Shown here piece after piece: positions 14,748-23,912 of a stretch of DNA of 40,286 nucleotides (within the stretch, counting starts at the first letter, position 1; the number at the start of each line of letters is the position of its first letter). The notes beneath the pieces are model-generated. The model saw only the letters and a program-made list of their open reading frames with translations. It was not told the origin of the DNA and ran no database searches. A program made the position numbers and the translations under genes. This stretch comes from Mycobacterium sp. 1245111.1. Lineage in GTDB: Bacteria > Actinomycetota > Actinomycetes > Mycobacteriales > Mycobacteriaceae. The stretch spans positions 1 to 40,286 of the forward strand of contig NZ_LZLV01000115.1 in NCBI RefSeq assembly GCF_001673405.1, given 5' to 3'.

Positions 14748-15795
14748 TTTCCACTGTCCCAACTGCGGTCAGCGGTTGACGTTCGAGAACTCGGCGTGTC
14801 TGGCGTGTGGGAGCGCCCTGGGGTTCTCCCTCTACGAGATGGCGCTGCTGGTGATCACCACCGGTGATGACGCCGGGCGCGCCGGCTTCGTCAGTGCCAG
14901 CGAGTACGAGCTGTGCGCGAATCGCAATCTGGCCGAATGTAACTGGCTCGTTCCGGTTCGCCAACCCGGCTGGCTATGCGCATCGTGCGCACTGACCATC
15001 GAGCGCCCCAACGATGCGGATACCGCCGGGCTGGCGGAGTTCGCCCTGGCCGAGGCGGCCAAGCGCCGACTGATCGTCGAACTGCACGAGTTGAAGCTGC
15101 CGATCGTGGGGCGCGACCAGGACCCCGACTACGGCCTGGCTTTCCGGCTGCTGTCCAGCGCGCACGAGAACGTGATGACCGGGCATGAAAACGGGGTCAT
15201 CACACTGGATTTGGCCGAAGGCGACGACGTCCATCGGGAGCAGTTGCGAGTGGAGATGGAGGAGCCGTACCGCACCCTGCTCGGACATTTCCGGCACGAG
15301 ATCGGGCATTACTACTACTACCGGCTGATTGCGCCGTCGAGTGAATACGTGAGCCGGTTCAAGGAGCTTTTCGGAGATCCGGACGCCGATTACCAGGCCG
15401 CGTTGGATCGGCATTACGACGAGGGTGCGCCCGCGGGTTGGGAGGAGACGTACGTCTCGTCGTACGCGACGATGCATCCGGCCGAGGACTGGGCCGAGAC
15501 GTTCGCCCACTACCTGCACATCCGCGACACCCTGGACACAGCGGCGTGGTCGGGTTTCGCCCCGGCGACGGCCACGTTCGACCGGCCGGTATTGGGGCCC
15601 AGCGCATTCATGACGATCATCGACATGTGGCTGCCGGTCTCATGGTCACTCAACATGGTGAATAGGTCGATGGGGCACGACGATCTGTACCCGTTCGTGC
15701 TTCCTGTGGCGGTGTTGCAGAAGATGAAGTTCATCCACAACGTGATCGACGAGACGACCGCGATATCGGGAGGTCGGCACCCGGTCAGCGCGTGA
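14740..15795 (+). CDS. Zinc-ribbon putative zinc metallopeptidase (Peptidase_Mx type, Rv2568c-like)
   Basis: 351 residues, overlapping the transglutaminase stop (ATGCGTGA). The N-terminus has zinc-ribbon Cys pairs C6/C9 and C20/C23, with a second set C59, C67, C80 and C83. The catalytic motif HEIGH is at 186-190, followed by YYYY, and a downstream ETFAHYLHI could give the third ligand. This matches the DUF/Peptidase_Mx group of putative zinc-binding peptidases. The protein looks cytoplasmic. Strict coupling to the transglutaminase suggests that the two process the same amide-linked substrate. It ends 12 bp before the convergent ATP-grasp gene. Confidence 0.88.
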   Translation: MRDFHCPNCGQRLTFENSACLACGSALGFSLYEMALLVITTGDDAGRAGFVSASEYELCANRNLAECNWLVPVRQPGWLCASCALTIERPNDADTAGLAEFALAEAAKRRLIVELHELKLPIVGRDQDPDYGLAFRLLSSAHENVMTGHENGVITLDLAEGDDVHREQLRVEMEEPYRTLLGHFRHEIGHYYYYRLIAPSSEYVSRFKELFGDPDADYQAALDRHYDEGAPAGWEETYVSSYATMHPAEDWAETFAHYLHIRDTLDTAAWSGFAPATATFDRPVLGPSAFMTIIDMWLPVSWSLNMVNRSMGHDDLYPFVLPVAVLQKMKFIHNVIDETTAISGGRHPVSA

Positions 15796-15807
15796 CGCCA
15801 GCGGCGG

Positions 15808-18462
15808 TCACGGCATCGTCCGGCGCTCGTCGCCGCCCCACAGCGGTTGCGTGCCACCGGGCAGCGCTAGTTGCGTCGCGGTGATCACGTCCGCCAGCTC
15901 CCGCAACGCGGAATGAGCGGTGGTGAGCAGTTTGGTGAGCCGCTCGCGGTGACCGTCCGCGGACACCGATTCGAGTTCCGCGGGATGAGAGCGTCGCAAC
16001 AGGGTGCTGATCTCGGCGACCATCCGCTGCGGACGCGACGACCCAGACGAGCCGGGTAGATCGCCAAGATCGGTTCGCAGCCGTTCGAGCTGATACACCA
16101 GAGACCGTGGGTTGGTCGAGTCGAACAGCATCAGCTCCGCCAGCGCGGCCACACTTACCTGACCTACGGTGCGGCGTCGGTAGATCACCGCGGATTCCAT
16201 TGCGATCAGCGTTGATTCGATGACCGTGCGCTCGGCGGCGGGGGCCAGGACGGTGGTCAGTGTGGCGTCGAGCAAGGCGGTAAGGGCCAGGCCGCGTTCG
16301 ATGCGCTTGCCGATATCCATCATGGTCCAGCCGACGTCCTGCACCATCGACTCCGATGCGACGCCAGCCAGCGTCAACATGCCGATCAAGGTCTGCGACT
16401 GCGCTGTCTCGAGCACCGCGTCGCCGTGGGCCAATGAGTCGGGCGGTTCGGCGTTGTGGGCAAGTGCACGTTCCACGCCGGCCAGCACCGCCCAAGTGTC
16501 GCTGGACAATTGGTCGCGCACCGCCCTTGCCGCCAGCGCCAGTCGGTCGACCGATTGCACCAGCGAGCCGGGCCGGTCCCGGTCCATGGTCAGCGACCAT
16601 AGCGTCGACGGGGCGGTCGCGATCGCCTCGGCCTGGTCTTCCGCGTTGGGGCCGGTTCCGGTGATGCGGCCCAGTGCCGCCATCAAGACCGGCACACACT
16701 GGGATTCGGAAATCTCCTGACGATGTCGGAATTCGTAGTATCGCCGGCGCGCGGCGATCAGCAACCGGGCCATGTTTTCGGCGCGCTCGCCGTAACGCCC
16801 CATCCAGAACAGGTCGGACAGCACGCGTGGTGAGCTGACGCCCAATGTGCCCGCAGCTGCCTTCGCAGAAGTTTCCGGAGCTGGCAAGGTGATCGCTTCG
16901 GTTCGCGACCTGTCGGTGGGCTGGACCCAAATATCCTTTGCAGCAATAGTTTTTAATACATATGCCGCCGGACCCTGAGCCAGCACGTAGCCGAGGCCGC
17001 CCAGCATCGGCGCGTACCCGCCGCGTTGAGCGACGGTGAACAGGCGCATTCCGACGCCCCCCGCAGACAGGTCGCTGGTATAGCTGGTGGGCGCGGAGGA
17101 AAATTGCGGCAGCTCTTGGCCGACCCATTGCCAGGGCATTGCGGTGATCGCCGCGGCCAGCTCGGCCAGCTGGTCGGACGAAAGCGTCGGGCCGACAAGC
17201 GTCTGTCCGCCGACGGTCGGCCTGATCAACAACGACGACAGGTTGGCCAGGAGATGCGAGCGCTCGCTGTCGATGCCACCCCAGTAGCTCGGCGCGCTGG
17301 CCAGCAGCGGCGACTCGCCAAGAAGACGAGTGGCCAACTGGGGCAGGAACCGTTGCAGCCCAGCGCTTTCCAGGATGCCACTGCCAACGGTGTTTACCAC
17401 GGTTACCGTCCCGCGGTGCTGCGCCTCCACCAACCCGGCCACCCCCAGCCGGGAGTCGGCGCGCAGATCGAGCGGGTCGGTGTAGGCGGCATCGACCCGC
17501 CGGAAGACGACGTCGACCCGTTTGAGCGTGCCCAGCGAGCGCATCCACAACTTGCCGTCGCGGACCACCAGGTCCGCGCTCTCCACCAGCGGGAAACCTA
17601 GCAATGTCGCGAGATATGCCTGATCGAAAGAGGTTTCGGAGTAGATACCGGGGCTGAGGACGACGACGACGGGGTCTTGCACGCCGTCGGGCGCCGCGTC
17701 GATCAGCGCCAGCCGCAACGCCTGGGCGAACGGTGTGGTGGGCCGCGGCCCGACCTTCTCATAAAGGTCGGGCAGCGCGCGGGCCAGCACCCGTCGGTCG
17801 GCGAGGGCGTAGCCCGGGCCGGACGGGGCCTGAGTCCAATCGGCGTTGACTTCGAAGCTGCCGTCGGCGACTCGGCTGACATCGCAGGCGTGCATGAAGA
17901 GCTGGTGGTGCCCGGGAATCTCGATTCCGTTGGCGGCGCGGACGTAGCCGGGGTGGGCGAACACCAACTCCGGAGGCAGTATGCCTTCGGTCAGCGATCG
18001 TCGATTGCCGTATAGGTCGGCCAACACGGCATTGAGGATCCGGGAACGTTGCACCAGCCCGCTCTCGAGCACCTCCCAGTCGGGAGCCGAGACCACCAGT
18101 GGCAGCGGGTCCAGCCGCCACGGCCGCGGCTCACCGTGCCCGCCCGCGGGATCTACCACGGTGTAAGTGATGTCGTCGTTGTCGACCAGTTGGCGCACCG
18201 CGGAACCGAGCCGGGTCATACCCGCTTTGCCGCGGTCACCGACCGCGTCCGCCACGTCGGCCCAGGCCGGCCGCACTGAGCCGGTTTCGTCGAGAAACTC
18301 GTCATAGCCGATCGACGGCCCCTGTAGCGACGGCGGGCGCAGATCGAACAGCGTCTGCTGAGCGCGTCCGGCGCGATATCCGGCCAGCAGCCGGTCGACG
18401 TCCGTGCGCTCGTGAACGGGCGCCGGGTCGCTTGGGTGTACTGCCATGTCTATCGAAGCCAC
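15808..18462 (-). CDS. Circularly permuted ATP-grasp plus alpha-E domain protein (Rv2567-like)
   Basis: 884 residues from GTG 18462, equal to the length I recall for Rv2567; ATG 18447 (MAVHPS) would give 879. The N-terminal half (about 70-500) is the circularly permuted ATP-grasp type (former DUF404/407: GYDEFLDETG, NGIEIPGHHQLFMHACDVSRVADG, YSETSFDQAYLATLLGFPLVE, WVGQE), predicted to form amide bonds using ATP. From about residue 545 (VLSDLFWMGRYGERAENMARLL) follows an all-helical alpha-E domain (DUF403). GTG shares one base with the stop of the upstream transglutaminase/DUF2126 gene (TAGTG), so the two are translated together. Product and substrate are unknown; a peptide or amino-acid ligase role is a published prediction for this architecture. 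Confidence 0.93.
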   Translation of the reverse strand: MASIDMAVHPSDPAPVHERTDVDRLLAGYRAGRAQQTLFDLRPPSLQGPSIGYDEFLDETGSVRPAWADVADAVGDRGKAGMTRLGSAVRQLVDNDDITYTVVDPAGGHGEPRPWRLDPLPLVVSAPDWEVLESGLVQRSRILNAVLADLYGNRRSLTEGILPPELVFAHPGYVRAANGIEIPGHHQLFMHACDVSRVADGSFEVNADWTQAPSGPGYALADRRVLARALPDLYEKVGPRPTTPFAQALRLALIDAAPDGVQDPVVVVLSPGIYSETSFDQAYLATLLGFPLVESADLVVRDGKLWMRSLGTLKRVDVVFRRVDAAYTDPLDLRADSRLGVAGLVEAQHRGTVTVVNTVGSGILESAGLQRFLPQLATRLLGESPLLASAPSYWGGIDSERSHLLANLSSLLIRPTVGGQTLVGPTLSSDQLAELAAAITAMPWQWVGQELPQFSSAPTSYTSDLSAGGVGMRLFTVAQRGGYAPMLGGLGYVLAQGPAAYVLKTIAAKDIWVQPTDRSRTEAITLPAPETSAKAAAGTLGVSSPRVLSDLFWMGRYGERAENMARLLIAARRRYYEFRHRQEISESQCVPVLMAALGRITGTGPNAEDQAEAIATAPSTLWSLTMDRDRPGSLVQSVDRLALAARAVRDQLSSDTWAVLAGVERALAHNAEPPDSLAHGDAVLETAQSQTLIGMLTLAGVASESMVQDVGWTMMDIGKRIERGLALTALLDATLTTVLAPAAERTVIESTLIAMESAVIYRRRTVGQVSVAALAELMLFDSTNPRSLVYQLERLRTDLGDLPGSSGSSRPQRMVAEISTLLRRSHPAELESVSADGHRERLTKLLTTAHSALRELADVITATQLALPGGTQPLWGGDERRTMP

Positions 18463-21400
18463 TACCGCAGGACGGTACGCACGCGCCGCAGATCGAGTAT
18501 GCCCGGCGCGCCGACGTCTGTGGAAATTCGCGCCTGCATCTCCTTGATGCTGGAAAGCGCGAGCTTGCCTGGGGTGAACCCGGTGGCTTCAAAGCGGCGC
18601 GCGCGCCGTGACTCGGCTTCGACGGCGTTGACGGGAGGCTCGTCGTAGGCGCGCCCGCCAGGGTGGGCAACGTGGTACGTGCAGCCGCCACGCGACGTGG
18701 AGGTGGTGACGTCGATGAGCTCGAATTGCAGCGGGCCATCGACGGTGATGCTCGGATGCAGTGCGCTCGGCGGCTGCCAGGCCCGAAAACGTACGCCTCC
18801 GACATGTACGTCGGGGTTGTCGGTGGCCAGCAAGGGAACCGGATAGCCGTTGCAGGTCACCAGATAGCGGTGTCGGTCAGCGCCGATGATTCGCACCTGA
18901 AGACGTTCGACCGACGAATCGACGTAACGGGCGGTTCCGGTAGCGGTGGATTCTTCACCGAGGGTGTTCCACGGCTCGATCGCGCCGCGAAGCTCGATCT
19001 CGACGCCGTCGAACACCGCGGTGCCGATCCGTGGAAAGCGGAATTCGGTGAACGGGTCAAGCCAGCTGGTCTCGAACGCGATGCCGTGGGCTCGCAGGTC
19101 CGCCGCGACATCGGCGATGTCGTGAATCAGGAAGTGCGGCAACAGGTATCGGCCATGCAAGTTGTCGCCATGTCGGATCAGCGGCGCCCGAAGCGGCTCG
19201 TCCCAGAACCAGGCCACCAGCGAGCGAACCAGCAGCGACTGCACCATCGCCATCCGTAGGTGCGGTGGCATCTCGAAGCCGCGCAACTCCAGCAGACCCA
19301 GCCTGCCGCGCATGCTGTAGGGGTTGTAGAGCTTGTCGATGCAGAACTCTGCTCGATGGGTGTTGCCGGTGATGTCGGTGAGCAGATGCCGCAGCGCCCT
19401 GTCGATGATCCATGGCCTGGGAGTGCCGGTCGGCGAAGACGAAGCGAGCCGGTCGATTTCGGCGAACGCGATCTCGAGTTCGTAGAGCGCCTCGGCTCGT
19501 CCCTCGTCGACCCGTGGTGCCTGTGACGTGGTGCCGACGAACCGCCCGGCGAACAGATATGACAGCGAAGGGTGTCGCTGCCAATAGGTAAGCAGCGACA
19601 CCAATAGATCCGGGCGGCGCAGCAGCGGGGAGTCTTTCGGGGTGACGCCACCAAGCGTGATGTGGTTTCCACCGCCGGTGCCGCCGTGGCTGCCATCGAC
19701 GGAGAATGACTCCGTAGAAAGGCGGGCCAATCTAGCCTCGGCATACAGGGTTTCGAGCTGCTTGGTTTGCTCGGTGAAGCTCGCGGTGGGTGCGACGTTG
19801 ACCTCGATGACACCCGGGTCGGGGGTGATCGTGGTCGAGGTCAACCGCGGATCGGCCGGGGGTTCGTAGCCCTCGAGCACCACCGGGCAGCCAATCTTCT
19901 TGGCCGCGGCATGTATTCGGGAGACCAGGTCGACGAAGTGATCCAGCGCGCCGGTTGGAGGCAGGAAGATGTAGAGCAGACCATCGCGCGCCTCGGCCAC
20001 CATAGCGGTAGTCGGCGCGCTTTCGTCGTCGTCGACCAATGCGTCGAGGGTGGACGCGTGCAGCTCGTGGCCGACGGTGGTGGGATCGGTGTCGAACGAC
20101 GGCCGTGGCGGCTTCCAGCTGATCGCGTCCAATGGTAGTCGCAGGCCCGCCGGCGAATCCCCGTCGACCAGTACGATGCGGCCGCGACGCAGCCGCCAAT
20201 TGGCGCTGGCCCAGCCCAGCTCATCATCGCGGCGGTGCAGTGGCAGCACGAATGCGGTTGGAATATCTGTTGATTCGTCAAGCCCCGCCAGCAGTTTGGT
20301 CCGTGCTGCGGGTGTGTCATGGCCGGCTTCCGGGTTGAGGTCGGCACTGGCTTCTACCGGGTCACCTTGCGGCAGACGAGTTTTGGCTGCGAGCTTCGAC
20401 AGCGGATCCTCGTACGCCGGACGCACCTGAGAGGCCGGTAGGCCCAATCCGTCGGCGACGGCCAACAGCAGGTTCTGGGCCGTCGCGCTGTCCGCGATCG
20501 GGTCGGGCGGCGTAGTGCTCCACGGGTCGGCTAGTAGCGTGCCGTCGGGCCAGAGCGGTTGACCGTCGGTACGCCAGTACAGCCCAATCTGCCAGCGAGG
20601 CAATGGTTCACCGGGATACCAGCGCCCCTGGCCACGGTGGATCAGGCCCTGCGGCGCCCACTCCGTCTTCAGGCGGGCGGCCAGGTCGGAGGCACGCTGC
20701 CGCTTGTGCGGGCCGTCGGCGGCGGTGGTCCATTCGTCGTCGACCTGGTTGTCGATCGAGACGAACGTGGGTTCGCCGCCCATGGTAAGTCGGACGTCCC
20801 CCGCTTCCAACCGACTATCGACGCCACGAGCGACGTGCTGGATGGTGGCCCAAACCTCGTCGGTGTAGGGGAGTGTGACACGCGGGTCCTCGTGGATGCG
20901 CGTGACGGTGTTGGAGAACTCGAGCGTCGACTCGCACGGCTCGATGCCACCGGTGATCGGAGCGGCGCTGGCCGGGGTCGGGGTGGCCGCCAGCGGGATG
21001 TGGCCCTCACCGGCGAACAGACCCGACGTCGGGTCCAACCCGATCCAACCTGCGCCGGGGATATAGACCTCGGCCCAAGCGTGCAGATCGGTGAAATCGG
21101 CGGCCGGACCCGACGGGCCGTCGAGCGCCTTGATGTCGGAGGCCAACTGGACCAGGTAACCCGATACGAATCGGGTGGCCAACCCCAACTGGCGCGCCAC
21201 CGAAACCAGCAGCCACGCAAAGTCGCGACAGGAGCCCACCTTGGTTCGAAGCGTCACGTCCGGTGTCTGCACACCGTGTTCCATCCGCACGCTGTAATTG
21301 AGGTCGGCATTGATCCGCCTGTTGAGCTCGACCAGGAAATCGATCGTTCGAGTCCCCTGCGGGACCTCGAACGCCCGCACCCACTCCCGCGCCAGCTCGC

Positions 21401-21800
21401 CCGGACCCGATCCAGGGCCATCCTCGTCGACCGGCTGCAGGTAAGGCCTGAGCTCATCGACCAGCGGCTCGGGATAGGTGAAGCCCGGGGTAGGCCATGA
21501 CTCTGCCCAATCCTCGATGAAGAAATCGAAAGGGTTGATCACCTTGAGGTCGGCGATGAGCCCAACGGTGATCGTCAGCCGGTCGGTCGAATTCGGGAAC
21601 GTCAGTCGGCAGACGAAGTTGCCGACGGCATCCTGCTGCCAGTTGACGAAGTGGTCGGCCGGCTCGACACGCAGCGAGTAGGCCTCGATGGGCGTGCGCG
21701 AATGTGGTGCCGGGCGCAGTCGAACCACGTGCGGAAACACCCGGACCGGCCGGTCAAACGTGTAGCTGGTGCGGTGCTCCAGCGCCACTTTGATGGTCAT
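18462..21800 (-). CDS. Transglutaminase-like plus DUF2126 putative amidoligase (Rv2566-like)
   Basis: 1112 residues from ATG 21800 (MTIKVALEHRTSY); ATG 21818 is less likely because the family starts at the MxIxVALxH strand. N-terminal Bact_transglu_N (about 1-85) and transglutaminase core (about 130-265) carry Cys191 (VGSCRDFAWLL), His240 (DLHAWAEV) and Asp256 (IGLDPTSG). The remaining 800 residues are DUF2126 (RLTMGGEPTFVSIDN, KRQRASDLA, HRGQGRWYPGEPLPRW, GGGNHITLGG, RPDLLVSLLTYWQRHPSLSYLF), which Pfam describes as a putative amidoligase of the glutamine-synthetase-like fold. So one chain carries a probable amide-making and a probable amide-breaking domain. It heads a two-gene operon with the ATP-grasp/alpha-E gene. 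Confidence 0.93.
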   Translation of the reverse strand: MTIKVALEHRTSYTFDRPVRVFPHVVRLRPAPHSRTPIEAYSLRVEPADHFVNWQQDAVGNFVCRLTFPNSTDRLTITVGLIADLKVINPFDFFIEDWAESWPTPGFTYPEPLVDELRPYLQPVDEDGPGSGPGELAREWVRAFEVPQGTRTIDFLVELNRRINADLNYSVRMEHGVQTPDVTLRTKVGSCRDFAWLLVSVARQLGLATRFVSGYLVQLASDIKALDGPSGPAADFTDLHAWAEVYIPGAGWIGLDPTSGLFAGEGHIPLAATPTPASAAPITGGIEPCESTLEFSNTVTRIHEDPRVTLPYTDEVWATIQHVARGVDSRLEAGDVRLTMGGEPTFVSIDNQVDDEWTTAADGPHKRQRASDLAARLKTEWAPQGLIHRGQGRWYPGEPLPRWQIGLYWRTDGQPLWPDGTLLADPWSTTPPDPIADSATAQNLLLAVADGLGLPASQVRPAYEDPLSKLAAKTRLPQGDPVEASADLNPEAGHDTPAARTKLLAGLDESTDIPTAFVLPLHRRDDELGWASANWRLRRGRIVLVDGDSPAGLRLPLDAISWKPPRPSFDTDPTTVGHELHASTLDALVDDDESAPTTAMVAEARDGLLYIFLPPTGALDHFVDLVSRIHAAAKKIGCPVVLEGYEPPADPRLTSTTITPDPGVIEVNVAPTASFTEQTKQLETLYAEARLARLSTESFSVDGSHGGTGGGNHITLGGVTPKDSPLLRRPDLLVSLLTYWQRHPSLSYLFAGRFVGTTSQAPRVDEGRAEALYELEIAFAEIDRLASSSPTGTPRPWIIDRALRHLLTDITGNTHRAEFCIDKLYNPYSMRGRLGLLELRGFEMPPHLRMAMVQSLLVRSLVAWFWDEPLRAPLIRHGDNLHGRYLLPHFLIHDIADVAADLRAHGIAFETSWLDPFTEFRFPRIGTAVFDGVEIELRGAIEPWNTLGEESTATGTARYVDSSVERLQVRIIGADRHRYLVTCNGYPVPLLATDNPDVHVGGVRFRAWQPPSALHPSITVDGPLQFELIDVTTSTSRGGCTYHVAHPGGRAYDEPPVNAVEAESRRARRFEATGFTPGKLALSSIKEMQARISTDVGAPGILDLRRVRTVLR

Positions 21801-21920
21801 AACCGCAAATCTCATCACACCGGCTGGCGAGTCGCAGCGCGGCGAACTCCGCGTTGCGGTGTTGTGTCAACGGAGTGGCGTAACCAGGATTGTCCGCCGA
21901 CCCTTCCTAGGATCGCTCGG

Positions 21921-22766
21921 GTGGATGATCGTTACGGTTCGGATGTTCTAGCGCGTGACCCGCACCACTCGCGCAAGCTCCGGTCCGCTGAAATGCCAAT
22001 AGAACTCGGCATGGTCGTCGAGGACGCGCAGACCGGCTACGTGGGCGCGATCGTGAGCGTCGAGTACGGCCGGATGCAGCTCGAGGACCGGCACGGCCGC
22101 CGCAAGGCGTTTCCGGTCGGGCCGGGATACCTCGTCGACGGCACGCCGGTGATCCTCACCGCACCGCGAGGTCCGGCGCCCACGACGGCGGCCCGGACCG
22201 CGTCCGGATCGGTGGCAGTGGCCGGAGCGCGGGCCCGCGTCGCCAGGACCGGCCGGATCTACGTGGAAGGCCGCCACGACGCCGAGCTCGTCGAACAGGT
22301 GTGGGGCGACGACCTACGCATCGAGGGCGTGGTGGTCGAATACCTCGGCGGCGTCGACGATCTCGTCGGCATCGTCGAGCAGTTCCGACCTGGCCCGCAA
22401 CGACGGCTCGGCGTACTGGTCGACCACCTGGTGGCCGGCTCGAAGGAATCGCGGCTGGCCGAAGCCGTCCAGCGCAGCCCGGCCGGCGCACACACGCTGG
22501 TCGTCGGCCACCCGTTCGTCGACATCTGGCAGGCGGTCAAACCGGGCCGGCTCGGGTTGACGGAGTGGCCGGTGATCCCGCGCGGAACCGAATGGAAGCA
22601 CGGCATCTGCCAGGCCCTCGGCTGGCCGCACCGCGACCAGGCCGACATCGCTGCGGCGTGGCGCCGCATCCGCGGACGAGTGCGGGATTGGACCGACCTC
22701 GACGCGGCGCTGATCGGCCGGGTGGAAGAGCTGATCGACTTCGTCACCCAGCCGGCTGGCGCTTAG
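21921..22766 (+). CDS. DUF3097 family protein
   Basis: 281 residues from GTG 21921 (V-DDRYGSDVLARD), where DUF3097 proteins normally begin; TAGGAT at 21908-21913 is a good -10 placing the start site on the GTG, so the mRNA may be leaderless. The N-terminal part (LGMVVEDAQTGYVGAIVSVE...MQLEDRHGRRKAFPVGPGYLVDG) looks like a small beta barrel. The C-terminal part (RIYVEGRHDAELVEQVWG, YLGGVDDL, LGVLVDHLVAGSKESRLAE) resembles a TOPRIM fold with VEGxxD and an Asp-containing later strand; this is my inference. M. tuberculosis appears to have only short proteins (Rv2561/Rv2562) at this place, possibly fragments of it. The stop overlaps the convergent gene by 4 bases (TTAG). Confidence 0.85.
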   Translation: MDDRYGSDVLARDPHHSRKLRSAEMPIELGMVVEDAQTGYVGAIVSVEYGRMQLEDRHGRRKAFPVGPGYLVDGTPVILTAPRGPAPTTAARTASGSVAVAGARARVARTGRIYVEGRHDAELVEQVWGDDLRIEGVVVEYLGGVDDLVGIVEQFRPGPQRRLGVLVDHLVAGSKESRLAEAVQRSPAGAHTLVVGHPFVDIWQAVKPGRLGLTEWPVIPRGTEWKHGICQALGWPHRDQADIAAAWRRIRGRVRDWTDLDAALIGRVEELIDFVTQPAGA

Positions 22767-23782
22767 GGGGTAGGCGGCGCGACCGGGCCTCCGGAGAGCC
22801 TGCGGTAGGTGTAGACCTGGATCAGTAGCGCCAACGGTCCGGTCACGAGAATGCCGACCGCACAAGCGAATAGCCCGACCGCGACCAAGACGCCCTGCAC
22901 CACGAACGAAATCAGCGTTTCGCCGATGTGTGAGCGCACGGTGCTCACGCTGGCCTTCAGTGAGTCGATCGGCGGCAGCGCCCGATCGGTCGCGAACGCA
23001 ATCGTGAACAGCGCGAAGAAGGTGAACACGGCGATCGCCACGAACGACAGCAACGCGAACAGGAAGCCCGGCAACGAGATCAGATCCAGGACCGCAGAGA
23101 TCACGCTCAACAGGGCGCCGGCCAGAACCACGGTTCCGAAGTTGCGCGGCTTGAAGAACGAGCCCACGGTCACCGGCCTGCCGTCGGCAAGGTCGAGCCC
23201 GCCGGACAGGAAGGCGGCCTGCACGAAAATGCCGAACACGAAGGACACGATCGACAGGACCAACGTGCCGCCCGCGCCCAGACTCGCCGCGAATGAGGCG
23301 CCGTAATCGCCGTCTGTCGCCGTGTCGGCCGTTGCGCCGCCCAGGAGTACGAAGACCAGGCCGTGGACGACCACGCCGATCACGCCGTAGACGAGTGCCG
23401 CCAGCATCAGCGGACCCACGTTCTTGCTGAACTTATTCCACGACCAGGTGAAGGCGTCACCGATGTTGAACACCGAACCCGGGCCGGGATAGCCCGGAAC
23501 GCCCGGATAACCGGAAGGAGGGCCGTAACCCGGCGGCGGCGGATAGCCGGGGGGAGGCCCGTAACCGGGTTGCGGCGGCGGCCGGTAACCGGGAGGAGGC
23601 GGTGGCGCGCCATACCCCGGGGGTGGCCCATAACCGGGCTGCGGCTGACCTGGCGGTGGTCCGTATCCCGGCGGTGGTCCGGGGGGAGGGCCGTAGCCGG
23701 GCGGCGGCGGATACTGGCCCGGGTGGGGGCTTCCGCCGTACGGCTCGTTGGGGTTGCCAGGGTGCTCCGGAGGTTGGCTCAT
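22763..23782 (-). CDS. Pro/Gly/Tyr-rich integral membrane protein (Rv2560-like)
   Basis: 339 residues from ATG 23782 (MSQPPEHPG). Residues 10-120 are low-complexity with many [13 protein letters not shown] units, ending in [23 protein letters not shown]. The C-terminal 210 residues contain about five to six hydrophobic segments (around [108 protein letters not shown]). Such Pro-rich, probably cytoplasmic, N-termini are common in actinobacterial membrane proteins and may mediate clustering. M. tuberculosis Rv2560 is 325 residues. Function unknown. Confidence 0.88.
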   Translation of the reverse strand: MSQPPEHPGNPNEPYGGSPHPGQYPPPPGYGPPPGPPPGYGPPPGQPQPGYGPPPGYGAPPPPPGYRPPPQPGYGPPPGYPPPPGYGPPSGYPGVPGYPGPGSVFNIGDAFTWSWNKFSKNVGPLMLAALVYGVIGVVVHGLVFVLLGGATADTATDGDYGASFAASLGAGGTLVLSIVSFVFGIFVQAAFLSGGLDLADGRPVTVGSFFKPRNFGTVVLAGALLSVISAVLDLISLPGFLFALLSFVAIAVFTFFALFTIAFATDRALPPIDSLKASVSTVRSHIGETLISFVVQGVLVAVGLFACAVGILVTGPLALLIQVYTYRRLSGGPVAPPTP

Positions 23783-23912
23783 GGCCGCTCCTGCCTCGTC
23801 GTCGGAAGTTGTCCAGGCGTGCGCATTGGCGAACTTAGCAAGTATTCGCCGGCGGCGCTGTGACCTCACGCCGGGCGCTGACGTGTCGCGCCCACGTGGT
23901 ATGCCTGACTGC

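Noticed and set aside
15785..17548. 587-residue open frame on the minus strand
   Set aside because: Another frame of the ATP-grasp/alpha-E gene, Arg/Gly-rich with no motif.
23470..23780. Short direct repeats resembling an array
   Set aside because: They encode PPPGYG units of the membrane protein's low-complexity N-terminus, without constant repeat and unique spacer structure, so not CRISPR.
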